A DNA stretch of 55,839 nucleotides from Gracilibacillus lacisalsi DSM 19029 (GTDB taxonomy: Bacteria > Bacillota > Bacilli > Bacillales > Amphibacillaceae): NCBI RefSeq assembly GCF_000377765.1, contig NZ_KB898664.1, positions 311,329 through 367,167 on the forward strand, read 5' to 3'. Position numbers and translations under genes: made by a program. The notes beneath the pieces are model-generated. The model had not been told where the DNA came from and searched no databases. It saw nothing but the letters and a program-made list of their open reading frames with translations. Below are positions 16,622 to 25,709 of the stretch, piece by piece (position 1 is the first letter of the stretch; every line of letters starts with the position of its first letter).

Positions 16622-17782
16622 TCAACTTTCAACTTTTCCATATCGTCCGCCTCCACCTTCAACCACCATTAACTTCCCTTTACGTAATTTAATAATCATT
16701 TCAGCAAGATTATCTCCAACAACTTTTGCTAAATCAACTTCTGGTATATAGTGAATAATATTCATTTCGTTACCAAAATGATCTAATAACTTGTCCATCG
16801 TTTTTGGCCCCAGTTTAGGCAAATATTCAAGGGGGACTTGATATATATAATCTGGTCGCTTACTAGCAGTAACTTGGTCGGAAGCTAATTCTCGTATTCG
16901 ATCTGATACACCCTTAACATATTTACTAGAACCGCATTTTGAACATTTATCTCCTTTAAATGAGGCAAGACAGTTGGCACACACTGTTGCATAATATTTT
17001 CCTAATTTAGGATTCATTCCAAAATTTCGGTTAACACACCGCCCGACTTCATTGTTTAATGCCATTTTTAATTCTTTAAAACTTGGTTCTGCTAAAAGTA
17101 ACTGTTGATATTCTCTTGCTATTTTCGGCAACGAATGGGCATCTGAATTCGTTAAATACGTGTACTGGTGTAATTCTTCAATTTGATCAGCCATCTTGGT
17201 ATCAGAACTTAAACCAAGTTCAATGGCGTCCACTTGATCTGGATCTAATACCTCTGTTAAAGAATAAGCTACTCCTTTCCCGAACAAGCTCTTAAATGGT
17301 GTAAAAACATGAGCAGGAATGAATAACCCATCCAGCTCATGTGTTTTTGTTTGTAAAGTAACAGCATCACCGTAATAACGTTGTGAACTCAGTTCAACGT
17401 TTTTCATATGTGAAGACAGCCAAAGGGAAAATGCCTTCATATTTCGAATAAAGGGAAAGAAACATAACACATGTATCGGCCCTTTACAATTCTTGTCATA
17501 TACCTCTATTTCGCTACCTAAAATTAACGTTGTGTCCCCAAATTGAACACCACCATCTGCTAGTTCCGCTGCCTTCCCTTGTTCAACAGCTAGCTCAACC
17601 TCGTTTAGAACCGTTGGAGCATGACAGTCAATAACACCGACAATATCTATCCCTTTCCGTTCACTGGCCTCTTGCATAATATTCATCAATGTTAAATGTT
17701 GGGAAGCAGTAATCTTCACTGGCTTCCCCTTTAAATTACGTCCAATATGAATATGTAAATCGGTAAAAAATTCTTTTAGCAT
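16622..17782 (-). CDS. yqxK: Endonuclease Q-like PHP-domain protein (YqxK family)
   Basis: The 386-residue protein starts with the PHP motif FFTDLHIHIGR and contains VIDCHAPTV, SEIEVY and the late metal ligand segment YLTNSDAHSLPK. A four-cysteine zinc finger (CANC...CSKC, about residues 268-285) and a C-terminal helix-hairpin-helix region (LPKLGPKTMDKLLDHFGNEM) follow. This layout is that of EndoQ, which cleaves 5' of deaminated bases in Thermococcales and some bacilli. Repair of deaminated DNA is therefore inferred. The start is immediately after nudF. Confidence 0.8.
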   Translation of the reverse strand: MLKEFFTDLHIHIGRNLKGKPVKITASQHLTLMNIMQEASERKGIDIVGVIDCHAPTVLNEVELAVEQGKAAELADGGVQFGDTTLILGSEIEVYDKNCKGPIHVLCFFPFIRNMKAFSLWLSSHMKNVELSSQRYYGDAVTLQTKTHELDGLFIPAHVFTPFKSLFGKGVAYSLTEVLDPDQVDAIELGLSSDTKMADQIEELHQYTYLTNSDAHSLPKIAREYQQLLLAEPSFKELKMALNNEVGRCVNRNFGMNPKLGKYYATVCANCLASFKGDKCSKCGSSKYVKGVSDRIRELASDQVTASKRPDYIYQVPLEYLPKLGPKTMDKLLDHFGNEMNIIHYIPEVDLAKVVGDNLAEMIIKLRKGKLMVVEGGGGRYGKVES

Positions 17783-17783
17783 T

Positions 17784-18329
17784 TTACTTCAAACCCTTGT
17801 GTTGTAAATAAAGAATCGCATAAGCTGTTTTTGCATCATGTATTTTTTGTTCTGTAACTAACCTTTCTGCCTCTTCCAATGATAGTTCGATTAATTCAAC
17901 AAATTCATCTTCGTCCATTGCTTTTGGCTGCTCTACTTTTTTCAATGAACTTGTTTTATATAGGTACATTATTTCATCCGCAAAGCCGGGAGAGGTGTAA
18001 AAAGAAGTCACATATGTTAATTGATCTGTCGTATAACCTGTTTCTTCTTCTAATTCTCTTAATGCCGTTACTTCAGGTGCCTCATCTTGTTCCAGTTTTC
18101 CCGCTGGAATCTCCACTAATGTTTTTTCTAGTGGCTTACGATATTGTTTGACAAAAATAATTTTATTATCCTCCGTTACTGGAATTATCGCAACAGCCCC
18201 TGGATGCTTTACAATTTCTCTTTTTGATGTTTTCCCATTTGGCAAGGTGACGTCATCTACTTGCACATTAATCACCTTTCCTTCAAAAATAGTTGTTGTA
18301 TGAATGGTTTTCTCATTAAAATTAGTCAT
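17784..18329 (-). CDS. nudF: ADP-ribose pyrophosphatase (Nudix)
   Basis: Hydrolyses ADP-ribose to AMP and ribose-5-phosphate in the cytosol. The 181 residues contain a complete Nudix box: G-K-L-E-Q-D-E ... RELEEETGY, with the catalytic glutamates in REXXEE. The flanking segments FVKQYRKPLEKTLVEIPAGK and SFYTSPGFADE are typical of NudF. The start ATG 18329 has AAGGATG upstream. It is followed at once by yqxK and preceded by a promoter shared in mirror image with the divergent aldo/keto reductase gene. Confidence 0.93.
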   Translation of the reverse strand: MTNFNEKTIHTTTIFEGKVINVQVDDVTLPNGKTSKREIVKHPGAVAIIPVTEDNKIIFVKQYRKPLEKTLVEIPAGKLEQDEAPEVTALRELEEETGYTTDQLTYVTSFYTSPGFADEIMYLYKTSSLKKVEQPKAMDEDEFVELIELSLEEAERLVTEQKIHDAKTAYAILYLQHKGLK

Positions 18330-18364
18330 AATATTTCATCCTTTCTCTTTCCTACAGTCTCTTT

Positions 18365-18396
18365 CATTGTATTTCTTTGTTACGATTTGTACAATG
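18365..18396. promoter_or_regulatory. Symmetric divergent promoter for nudF and yqkF
   Basis: The inverted repeat cattgta (18365-18371) / tacaatg (18390-18396) builds two sigma-A promoters on opposite strands. Plus: TTGTAT (18367-18372), 17 nt, TACAAT (18390-18395). Minus: TTGTAC (18389-18394), 17 nt, TACAAT (18366-18371). The -35 of each overlaps the -10 of the other. Both leaders would be about 30 nt. Confidence 0.6.
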
Positions 18397-18430
18397 AATT
18401 TATATGGATGATGTAGAAAGGATGAACAAT

Positions 18431-19345
18431 ATGAAAAAAACGAAACTCGGAATGTCCGAACTTGAGGTTTCTCAAATTGCACTTGGTTGTATGTCTCTAG
18501 GTACCTCCCCAACCAAAGCCAGTGAAATTATTGATGAAGCATTGGAAGTTGGTATTAATTATTTAGATACAGCTGATTTATATGATCAAGGTGTAAATGA
18601 AGAAATTGTTGGTCAATCGATTAAAAATAAACGAGATCAAATTGTATTAGCTACAAAAGTAGGGAATCATTTAAAAGACGATGGCAGTTGGTTTTGGGAT
18701 CCTCGAAAAGCTTATATTAAAGAACAAGTTAAAGAAAGCTTAAGAAGACTACAAACGGATTACATTGACTTATATCAGTTACATGGCGGTACGATTGAGG
18801 ATCCGATAGATGAAACGATTGAAGCTTTTGAGGACTTGGTGAAGGAAGGTGTCATACGCTATTATGGTATTTCTTCGATCAGGCCAAATGTCATTCATGA
18901 ATATATTTCAAAATCTAATATCACTAGTGTGATGATGCAATACAGCATGCTCGATCGTCGTCCGGAAGAAGAAGTGATGACACAGTTAGCTGAACATCAA
19001 ATTAGTGTAGTAACAAGAGGATCACTAGCTAAAGGCATGTTAAGTGCTAAAGGTCCAGAAGTTGTTTCAGCAAAAGGTAAGAACGGATATATAGATTATG
19101 ATGCAAGTACCTTAAAACATACGGTTGAGCAGTTACGAGGGGTGTTGCAGGATAACCAGACATTGAACGGCTTGGTATTGCAATACGTATTACAAGAACA
19201 AGCTGTTGCTTCTGTCGTAGCTGGTGCGAGCTCGATTGCACAATTAAAAGAGAATGCCGAAGCATTAAATCAACATTTTAACCCTGAACAATTTGCAAAA
19301 GTTAAAGAAATAACCAAAGCCAATACCTATCAACAACACAGATAA
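18431..19345 (+). CDS. yqkF: Aldo/keto reductase (YqkF-like)
   Basis: A TIM-barrel NAD(P)H-dependent oxidoreductase of 304 residues. The catalytic tetrad is visible: D and Y in YLDTADLYDQG, K in VLATKVGNH and H in LYQLHGGTI. LGMSELEVSQIALGCMSLG is the usual first strand, and the C-terminal cofactor segment VVAGASSIAQLKENAEA is present. The physiological substrate is unknown. ATG 18431 has AAGGATG 7 nt upstream; the longer reading from 18404 would begin within the leader. In B. subtilis yqkF lies beside nudF (yqkG) as here, but here they are divergent. Confidence 0.88.
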   Translation: MKKTKLGMSELEVSQIALGCMSLGTSPTKASEIIDEALEVGINYLDTADLYDQGVNEEIVGQSIKNKRDQIVLATKVGNHLKDDGSWFWDPRKAYIKEQVKESLRRLQTDYIDLYQLHGGTIEDPIDETIEAFEDLVKEGVIRYYGISSIRPNVIHEYISKSNITSVMMQYSMLDRRPEEEVMTQLAEHQISVVTRGSLAKGMLSAKGPEVVSAKGKNGYIDYDASTLKHTVEQLRGVLQDNQTLNGLVLQYVLQEQAVASVVAGASSIAQLKENAEALNQHFNPEQFAKVKEITKANTYQQHR

Positions 19346-19424
19346 AAAACTAGCAAACCCCGCCACTTCATCATTAAATGCTAAGTAGACGTGGATTACT
19401 TTGGTAGTAATGATGAATATTTGA

Positions 19425-19545
19425 ACAGCTTGACCACCACTAGCTGCTTCCTTTTCTTTCCTGGGGTTTGCCCTTCAGCTAACTTTTTCGAGCAAAAACC
19501 GCTCGAAAAAGTGAATCTTCAGGCCAAACGAATCCCAACTATTTA
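19425..19545 (+). repeat. Interspersed hairpin element, copy 3 (module A fragment)
   Basis: A remnant of the repeat family: tggggtttgcccttcagcta at about 19463 and the ctttttcgag / ctcgaaaaag stem (about 19482-19511) match module A of copies 1 and 2. Module B and clear terminal repeats are missing. It sits between the convergent 3' ends of yqkF and the HesB-like gene, in a 258-nt gap that shows nothing else convincing. Confidence 0.75.
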
Positions 19546-19603
19546 TGCCGTAATACCACCAACAATTCGATAATAACAGCGATTTTATACATCTCTTTTA
19601 TAG

Positions 19604-19924
19604 TTAGGCTATTACTGAATGTATGTGGATAAACGGATTTAACATTTCATTCGGACTTGTTAATCGGAACGTTGCACCATTATAATCTAATTTCATTTTT
19701 TTACTAAAAAATGTAGCTTCTTGGTTATGAACAACTACATCAAATTGATCACATTCCACCTCTATGTGATTTGCTTCTCGTCTAGGAATTAGTGAAATAG
19801 TAGGCATGCCGTTAACACCACAGCCACAGCCCTCTGTGTCATACGTTAAAGCTAAGATAGTGTTTTTAGAATTCGCTAATGAATTTATTTTTTCTAGTGC
19901 ATTTTCTGTAATCATCAATTGCAT
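19604..19924 (-). CDS. yqkB: HesB/IscA-like protein (YqkB family)
   Basis: The 106-residue protein has the HesB-like fold signature with LALTYDTEGCGCGVNGMPT near residue 25-45 and a C-terminal LNPFIHIHSV, like B. subtilis YqkB. The family is annotated as iron-sulfur cluster biosynthesis related. The cysteines here (CGCG) are not in the canonical IscA arrangement, so a cluster-carrier role is unproven. It is transcribed with the upstream SDR gene (12-nt gap). Confidence 0.8.
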   Translation of the reverse strand: MQLMITENALEKINSLANSKNTILALTYDTEGCGCGVNGMPTISLIPRREANHIEVECDQFDVVVHNQEATFFSKKMKLDYNGATFRLTSPNEMLNPFIHIHSVIA

Positions 19925-19936
19925 AATACCCCTCCA

Positions 19937-20725
19937 TTACTTCTTCTTAAATGCGGGTTTTAAAATGGTTTCCATTATTCGTGGAAAGTTTTGATATAGC
20001 TTACTTCCCGCATGCATCCAAAATGGTAAATTGATTTCCCTTTTATTCTTAAAAAGGCATTTGGTTATGTGGTTCGCTACATCATTTGGATCTAACATAT
20101 GCTTTGCGACGCTTCTTTGATAATCCCCGTTTGGATCTGCAGTTTCAAAAAAAGCAGTTTTTACCGGTCCAATATTTACCGATGTAACAGGTATCATTCC
20201 TTCCAGTTCCATACGTAAAGCATTAGAGAAACTAATAACACTTGCTTTTGTAGCACTATATACAGCAGATTTAGGTGTAGCTATTTTCCCTGCTTGAGAA
20301 CCGATGTTAACTATATGTGCGACTGGTTGATTCATAAGTGTTGGAAGCATATAGTAAGTAGTAAAAAACAGAGAATCCAAATTGAGCCGAATCATGTTAT
20401 CAATCTGTTCCCAATTTAATTGATCAAATGCCTCAAAATAACCTACTCCTGCGTTATTGATCAGGATGTCTATTTTACCAGATTCCTTGAGAATTTGGTC
20501 CATTCCCTTCTGCCACTCTTTACGATCTGTAATATCAACTGGATACGTAATCGACTTGATTCCATACATTTTGTCTATTCTTCTTGCAATCTCGATTAAT
20601 TTACTTTCTGTTCTGGCAACTAAGACAGGAATAGCTTTATGTTCCGCTAAAGCAAAGGCCAAAGCTTCACCAATACCGCTGGAAGCACCAGTAATCAATA
20701 CATGTTTTTCTTTTAACTGATTCAT
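19937..20725 (-). CDS. yqjQ: Short-chain dehydrogenase/reductase (YqjQ-like)
   Basis: A 262-residue classical SDR with the cofactor motif TGASSGIG (residues ~11-18), NNAG at ~90 and the catalytic S and YxxxK in NIGSQAGKIATPKSAVYSAT, followed by K. The C-terminus is hydrophobic/basic (LKPAFKKK), as in YqjQ-type enzymes that act on lipid-like substrates. The exact substrate is not known. The start at 20725 is preceded by GGTGGAG. It forms a two-gene unit with the HesB-like gene. Confidence 0.85.
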   Translation of the reverse strand: MNQLKEKHVLITGASSGIGEALAFALAEHKAIPVLVARTESKLIEIARRIDKMYGIKSITYPVDITDRKEWQKGMDQILKESGKIDILINNAGVGYFEAFDQLNWEQIDNMIRLNLDSLFFTTYYMLPTLMNQPVAHIVNIGSQAGKIATPKSAVYSATKASVISFSNALRMELEGMIPVTSVNIGPVKTAFFETADPNGDYQRSVAKHMLDPNDVANHITKCLFKNKREINLPFWMHAGSKLYQNFPRIMETILKPAFKKK

Positions 20726-20898
20726 TCTATCAACTCCACCCTTATCATATCATATTCCATAACATGGACAGAACCAATTGATTTTGAATTGTATGTAAAT
20801 TTTTTGTTAGAAATAACGAATTTATTAGCTAGATCATTGACTTTTCCTAATAAATTAAAGACAATCATGAAGAAGTTAAACTTTTACTTAGAGGTGAA

Positions 20899-21645
20899 AT
20901 GATGTCTACCATTATTTACGCACATCGCGGCGCTAGCAAATATGCACCAGAAAATACAATGCCAGCTTTTGAATTAGCATATAAACACGGTGCAGATGGT
21001 ATTGAAACAGATGTACAATTAACGAAAGACAACATCCCTGTCTTAATTCATGATGAACAACTAAACAGAACTACTAACGGGAAAGGTTTTGTGAAAGATT
21101 TTACTTATGACGAACTGAAACAATTAGATGCAGGAAGTTGGAAATCTTATCATTATAAGGACACAACAATACCGACCTTAGATGACCTACTTGCATGGAA
21201 CCAGGATAAACAATTAAAATTAAACATAGAACTTAAAAATAATATTATTTTCTATCAAGGGTTAGAAGACATAGTCTGCCAAAAATTAGCTAAATACAAT
21301 ATGACAAAACAAACGGTTATTTCGAGTTTTAACCACGATAGTATTACAAAAATTTATGATAAAAGAGTTGATATCGATTATGCTTTATTAACAGGTAGAC
21401 ATAATAAAGCTTTGGTGCCATACAGTACAAAAATTAAAGCAAAAGGTATCCATATCAGTTTTCGCCTACTATCGAACAGGTTAGTTGCGCTGGCAAATGA
21501 TAATCAATTATATGTCGCAGTATATACAGTAAATTCATCAATTGCTATTAAGAAAGCGATCCGTTTAGGGTGTCATGCCGTTTTTACAGATGTACCTAAA
21601 TTAGCGATCGATATCAAAAATAGAAGGTTTGCAGAAAGGAATTAA
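20899..21645 (+). CDS. yqiK: Glycerophosphodiester phosphodiesterase
   Basis: GDPD-family TIM barrel that hydrolyses deacylated phospholipid head groups to glycerol-3-phosphate and an alcohol. Motifs: YAHRGASKYAPENTMPAF (catalytic H and metal ligands), GIETDVQLTKD, PVLIHDEQLNRTTNGKG, LNIELKN. The length is 248 residues with no signal peptide, so it is cytosolic. Two ATGs in tandem (20899, 20902) follow GAGGTGA; the second has better spacing. It precedes rnz by 3 nt and is probably cotranscribed with it. Confidence 0.92.
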   Translation: MMSTIIYAHRGASKYAPENTMPAFELAYKHGADGIETDVQLTKDNIPVLIHDEQLNRTTNGKGFVKDFTYDELKQLDAGSWKSYHYKDTTIPTLDDLLAWNQDKQLKLNIELKNNIIFYQGLEDIVCQKLAKYNMTKQTVISSFNHDSITKIYDKRVDIDYALLTGRHNKALVPYSTKIKAKGIHISFRLLSNRLVALANDNQLYVAVYTVNSSIAIKKAIRLGCHAVFTDVPKLAIDIKNRRFAERN

Positions 21646-21648
21646 TCG

Positions 21649-22566
21649 ATGCACATACACTTTTTAGGAACAGGGGCTGGATTACCTAGTAAAGATCGTA
21701 ATGTTACATCCATCGTACTAGATTTGTTACAAGAGCGTAATGGGCTTTGGATGTTTGATTGCGGAGAAGCAACACAACACCAAATATTACATACCTCAAT
21801 CAAGCCGAGGAAGATAGAGAAAATATTCATCACACATTTACATGGAGATCATATTTTCGGGTTACCTGGCTTGTTAAGCAGTCGATCTTTTCAAGGTGGA
21901 GAGGAACCAGTAACTATTTACGGTCCAGCAGGAATTAAACAATTTATAGAAACTGCATTAACGGTTAGTCAATCCAAACTATCCTACCCCATTATGATAG
22001 AAGAACTGAAAGAGGGGATTATTTTTGAGGATAATCAATTTTCCGTCTCTGTGAAAAAGTTAGACCATGCGATTGACAGCTTTGGATTCCGCATTGATCA
22101 AAAAGACAGTCAGGGTTCATTATTAGTAGAGAAATTAAAAAAAGATGGTATTACACCTGGTCCGATTTATCGTCAATTTAAAACAAAAGAAACAGTACAA
22201 CTCCCCAATGGTAAAACAGTTCATGCCAAAGACTATATAGGAGAGCCGAAGAAAGGTAAAAGCGTTGCCATTTTAGGTGATACCAGAACTAAAGAAGAAT
22301 ATGTCTCCTTTGTCCAAAATGTGGAGTTATTGATTCATGAAGCTACTTTTAACAAGGAACAGGTACAACTGGCACATGATTACTTTCACTCTACTACAGC
22401 ACAAGCTGCAAAAATCGCACAAAAGGCAAATGTAAAGAAACTGATTCTTACCCATATATCATCGAGGTTTCAATTGGATGAAGTAGATCAATTATTATTA
22501 GAGGCTAAACAATATTTTGAAGAAACGGTTATCGCACATGATTTTTATTCAGCCTCCGTAAAGTAA
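21649..22566 (+). CDS. rnz: Ribonuclease Z (tRNA 3'-endonuclease)
   Basis: Matures the 3' end of tRNAs that lack an encoded CCA. It is a metallo-beta-lactamase fold of 305 residues: [19 protein letters not shown], the metal motif [13 protein letters not shown], the exosite-bearing central region, ILGDTR and the late histidines in LILTHISSR. Active-site features of the long exosite form ([14 protein letters not shown]) are intact. It starts 3 nt after yqiK, with AAAGGAATT upstream inside that gene. A hairpin follows the stop. Confidence 0.95.
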   Translation: MHIHFLGTGAGLPSKDRNVTSIVLDLLQERNGLWMFDCGEATQHQILHTSIKPRKIEKIFITHLHGDHIFGLPGLLSSRSFQGGEEPVTIYGPAGIKQFIETALTVSQSKLSYPIMIEELKEGIIFEDNQFSVSVKKLDHAIDSFGFRIDQKDSQGSLLVEKLKKDGITPGPIYRQFKTKETVQLPNGKTVHAKDYIGEPKKGKSVAILGDTRTKEEYVSFVQNVELLIHEATFNKEQVQLAHDYFHSTTAQAAKIAQKANVKKLILTHISSRFQLDEVDQLLLEAKQYFEETVIAHDFYSASVK

Positions 22567-22570
22567 GACT

Positions 22571-22605
22571 ATGATCAGTGTGGGGGTTTTAACCCCCACT
22601 GATCA
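22571..22605. terminator. GC-rich hairpin between convergent rnz and dinB
   Basis: Arms atgatcagtgtggggg (22571-22586) and cccccactgatcat (22592-22605) pair, with a single bulged t, around a short loop. Neither strand has a strong T-run. A second weaker hairpin (aggtg / cacct near 22622-22640) lies between it and the dinB stop. Termination or RNA protection for the convergent pair is inferred. Confidence 0.55.
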
Positions 22606-22664
22606 TTAGCGAACCTTATCAAGGTGTTAGCTCACCTGACCACTCACTTAGTCTTAGTCAAATC

Positions 22665-23813
22665 CTAATTGGGCTCATCTAAATAATGAAACAGATCTAA
22701 CTGGTAAGTAATATCTTCTTTCTTTACCGCATTTTGTACAGTAATACCTAGTAACCTAACGGGATCAGCATTCCAATGCTCTTCCAATAATTGTTCGCTG
22801 TAAAATAATATGTCAGAAGCTTTTTCAACGTACTGATTCAATCTCATTCTTCTCGTGATTGTTTTTCTATCACTGTAACGGATAGTTAACTGAATAGTAT
22901 CACCTACAGCAGATTTTCGATGCAGACGCTTTTCAACGCTTTCCGAAAGAACTCGTAATTGTCCAAGTAGTTGCTCATAATCAGATACATCAACAGGGAA
23001 AGTCTGAGAGCTTCCGATACTTTTAAAACTGCTCGCACTTTCTGGATCAACTGGACGTGGGTCTTCTCCCAACGCTCTCGTTTTTAACCTCTCCCCATTC
23101 ACTCCTAGTAACCCTTTTAATAGCACTGTATCTGTTTCTACTAAATCTTCAATTGTTTCGATTTGATATTTCTTTAATTTTTCGGCTGTTTTATTTCCAA
23201 TTCCATACATTTCTTCAATTGGCAACGGCCATAGCTTAGAGGAGACATCTCTTTTTCTTAATATCGTAATACCGTTTGGCTTTTTCATATCTGAAGCCAT
23301 TTTCGCCAGAAATTTATTAGGTGCTATCCCGATACTACAAGGTAAGTGTAAATCATTTGCGAGATGTTGTTGAATAGCATCGGCAATATCGAGCGGATTT
23401 CCTAGATCATAGCTGTCTGTAATATCCAGAAACGCCTCGTCAATCGAGACAGGCTCCACATATGGTGTATAATCTTCCAAAATACGAAAAATTTGATTGG
23501 AAACTTCTCGGTAGCGATCAAAATTTGGTCTTTTTACAATCAATTGAGGACAATGTTTTTTCGCTTCCCATAGAGACATCGTAGTTTTTACACCTTTACT
23601 TCGTGCTTCATAACTACTTGTAACAACAATTCCTTTACGTTCATCAGGATTACCTGCAATAGCAAGCGGCTTGCCTTTTAACTGTGGATTATCTGCTATT
23701 TCTACCGATGCATAAAAGCTATTCATATCAACATGTAATATGACACGTCCGTTTTTCGGATACCATGATTTCATATCATCACGCTCATTCAGTTGATTTT
23801 TTAACAATTTCAT
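22665..23813 (-). CDS. dinB: DNA polymerase IV (Y-family)
   Basis: Translesion polymerase. Palm motifs: ILHVDMNSFYASVEIADNP (catalytic D) and YVEPVSIDEAFLDITDSY (catalytic D-E). A GIAPNKFLAKMASDMKKPNG segment and HhH region (GIGNKTAEKLKKYQI) follow, then the little finger. The C-terminus ends with the beta-clamp peptide QLDLF, so clamp binding is kept. It matches the chromosomal B. subtilis YqjH type. The N-terminus overlaps the upstream peptidase gene; a start at 23774 (MKSWYPKNGR) is an alternative to 23813. Confidence 0.94.
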   Translation of the reverse strand: MKLLKNQLNERDDMKSWYPKNGRVILHVDMNSFYASVEIADNPQLKGKPLAIAGNPDERKGIVVTSSYEARSKGVKTTMSLWEAKKHCPQLIVKRPNFDRYREVSNQIFRILEDYTPYVEPVSIDEAFLDITDSYDLGNPLDIADAIQQHLANDLHLPCSIGIAPNKFLAKMASDMKKPNGITILRKRDVSSKLWPLPIEEMYGIGNKTAEKLKKYQIETIEDLVETDTVLLKGLLGVNGERLKTRALGEDPRPVDPESASSFKSIGSSQTFPVDVSDYEQLLGQLRVLSESVEKRLHRKSAVGDTIQLTIRYSDRKTITRRMRLNQYVEKASDILFYSEQLLEEHWNADPVRLLGITVQNAVKKEDITYQLDLFHYLDEPN

Positions 23814-24903
23814 ATAATAAAACAGGTACCTCTGTTAAATCTGAAATACTAATCCTTTCATCTTTTGTATGAATATTTTCGTAACCTACTGCTAAGTTAA
23901 CTGTTGGAATTCCCTTTCCAGATAGATGATTTGCATCACTGCCACCACCACTTACTTTTAATGCAGGGGTCTTGCCTACAGCTTTTACAGCATCCTTAGC
24001 CACTTGTACGACTTGATCCATTTCTGTAAATTGATAATTTGGGTACATGGCTTTAACTTCTATATCAACCGTTCCACCCATTTGTGAAGCTGTTTCTTCC
24101 AACGCATGACACATTACGTTCACCTGTCTATCTAATTTATCTTTTGATAAAGACCTTGCTTCTGCAACTAACAATACTTGCTCACATACTATATTTGTCG
24201 GTCCTTTCCCTTCAAAACTCCCTATATTTGCAGTAGTTTCTTCATCGATTCGACCTAATGGCATATTCGTAATTGCTTTAGCAGTCATACTTATCGCAGA
24301 AATTCCTTTTTCCGGACTCACCCCAGCATGAGCAGCCTTTCCGTTTATCGTGGCATATAATTTTGCTTGTGCTGGCGCAGCTGTAATAATGGTGCCAATC
24401 TCCCCATCACTATCCAGCGCATAACCGTACTCCACCGGTAAGTGCTTAACGTCAAATTCACGGGATCCTACAAGTCCAGATTCTTCTCCACTCATAATCA
24501 CAAAATAAATATCACCATGTTCTATCGGGTTTTCTTTCATGATATGAATAAGCTCTAAAATAGCTGATATTCCAGCTTTATCATCCGCACCTAAAACCGT
24601 TGTTCCATCAGAATAGATGATACCATCACGTATTTCTGGCTGAATCCCTTCACCAGGAGCAACAGTATCCATATGTGCGGTAAAATAAATGCCCGGCATG
24701 TTTTTATTGGTTCCTTCTAGTCGTGCAATGATATTACCTGCTTCATGTCCTGTTACTTGATTGGTTTGATCTTCTTTTACTTCTAACGCTAATTGCTGAA
24801 ATAGATTGATTAGATAATCAGCTATTTTTCTTTCTTTTCCCGTTTCTGAATCCATTTTTACTAACTCAATAAATTGGTTAACAATACGTTCTTGATTGAT
24901 CAA
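23785..24903 (-). CDS. yqjE: M20-family metallopeptidase (PepT/YqjE-like)
   Basis: A dinuclear-zinc exopeptidase of 372 residues. Metal/catalytic motifs: YFTAHMDTVAPGEG (H and catalytic D), VLGADDKAGISA, SGEESGLVGSREFD (catalytic E) and the late histidine in GGGSDANHLSGKGIP. Annotated relatives are tripeptidase T-like. The start is TTG at 24903, matching the conserved MINQERIV beginning, with AAGGGG about 9 nt upstream. It overlaps the beginning of dinB. Confidence 0.9.
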   Translation of the reverse strand: MINQERIVNQFIELVKMDSETGKERKIADYLINLFQQLALEVKEDQTNQVTGHEAGNIIARLEGTNKNMPGIYFTAHMDTVAPGEGIQPEIRDGIIYSDGTTVLGADDKAGISAILELIHIMKENPIEHGDIYFVIMSGEESGLVGSREFDVKHLPVEYGYALDSDGEIGTIITAAPAQAKLYATINGKAAHAGVSPEKGISAISMTAKAITNMPLGRIDEETTANIGSFEGKGPTNIVCEQVLLVAEARSLSKDKLDRQVNVMCHALEETASQMGGTVDIEVKAMYPNYQFTEMDQVVQVAKDAVKAVGKTPALKVSGGGSDANHLSGKGIPTVNLAVGYENIHTKDERISISDLTEVPVLLYEIVKKSTE

Positions 24904-24931
24904 AGTTTATACCCCTTTTCTTGATATGTAC

Positions 24932-24960
24932 TTGTCCATTCTTTTAATTAGTTGTAAAAT
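24932..24960 (+). promoter_or_regulatory. Sigma-A-like promoter of prli42
   Basis: TTGTCC (24932-24937) and TAAAAT (24955-24960) are separated by 17 nt. They lie 35 nt before the ATG of the small membrane gene. Confidence 0.5.
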
Positions 24961-24994
24961 ATAGTTTAGTATTGCTCATAAAGGAGGATTTAAT

Positions 24995-25099
24995 ATGGCA
25001 TCTAAGCGTGAAAAACGAATGAAACTGGTTATATATATTATGATTGTAGCAATGGTATTATCAACTTTAACAGCAGGTTTAGCAATGTTTGTTAACTAA
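24995..25099 (+). CDS. Prli42-like stressosome membrane anchor miniprotein
   Basis: A 34-residue product with a basic head MASKREKRMK and one hydrophobic helix (LVIYIMIVAMVLSTLTAGLA), ending MFVN. The pattern fits Prli42, the Listeria miniprotein reported to tether the stressosome (RsbR) to the membrane; short homologues occur across Bacillales. Aligned traits are lysine/arginine before the helix and a T-A-G-L-A-M end. AAAGGAGG lies ideally upstream. It has its own promoter and terminator. Confidence 0.7.
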   Translation: MASKREKRMKLVIYIMIVAMVLSTLTAGLAMFVN

Positions 25100-25147
25100 C
25101 TTTGACTGTTCAGTATTTTGAAATGATAACGATTAGATAATAACAAA

Positions 25148-25185
25148 TTTAAACCCGTTTCATTCGTGATTGAAACGGGTTTAAA
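25148..25185. terminator. Bidirectional terminator between prli42 and brxB
   Basis: Arms tttaaacccgtttca (25148-25162) and tgaaacgggtttaaa (25171-25185) form a perfect 15-bp stem with an 8-nt loop, with U-rich ends on both strands. It serves the convergent prli42 (+) and brxB (-). Confidence 0.85.
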
Positions 25186-25217
25186 ACTTCTCACGCTATG
25201 GTATGAAATCTCGCCGA

Positions 25218-25649
25218 TTACACTTCCTCACAATACTGATCAAACAATCCTTGCAGTTTATTCACTACTTCTACTGGGCTATGCCCTTCTATTTCATGTC
25301 TTTCCACCATTTTCAGTATTTGTCCATCTTTTAATAAAGCAAATGATGGTGACGATGGTTGATAACCTTCAAAATATTGACGTGCTACTTCTGTAGCTTC
25401 TCGATCCTGTCCAGCAAAAACTGTCACTAGCTGTTCTGGTCTTTTATCATAATGAATAGCACTAGCTGCAGCAGGTCTTGCAACACCGCCTGCACATCCG
25501 CATGTGGAATTCACCATTACTAATGTGGTACCACTTTTAGATAAAGCTTCTTTCACATCTTCAGGCGTTCTAAGTTCTTCAAATCCTGCTTGTGTGATTT
25601 CGTTTCTTGCTGATTCCACTATATCTCCCATAAATAAGTTAAATTCCAT
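25218..25649 (-). CDS. brxB: Bacilliredoxin BrxB
   Basis: Thioredoxin-fold protein that removes bacillithiol from S-bacillithiolated proteins. The 143-residue protein has the CGC active site in [16 protein letters not shown], plus [18 protein letters not shown] and [14 protein letters not shown], nearly matching B. subtilis YqiW. The start is ATG 25649 ([11 protein letters not shown]) with GAGGGCG upstream; a longer reading from 25694 lacks support. Its presence implies that the host makes bacillithiol. Confidence 0.94.
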   Translation of the reverse strand: MEFNLFMGDIVESARNEITQAGFEELRTPEDVKEALSKSGTTLVMVNSTCGCAGGVARPAAASAIHYDKRPEQLVTVFAGQDREATEVARQYFEGYQPSSPSFALLKDGQILKMVERHEIEGHSPVEVVNKLQGLFDQYCEEV

Positions 25650-25709
25650 TTTGCTCGCCCTCTCTAAATAAAGTAGTTTTTTAAATAGTAACAATTGACA
25701 TCAACTTTT

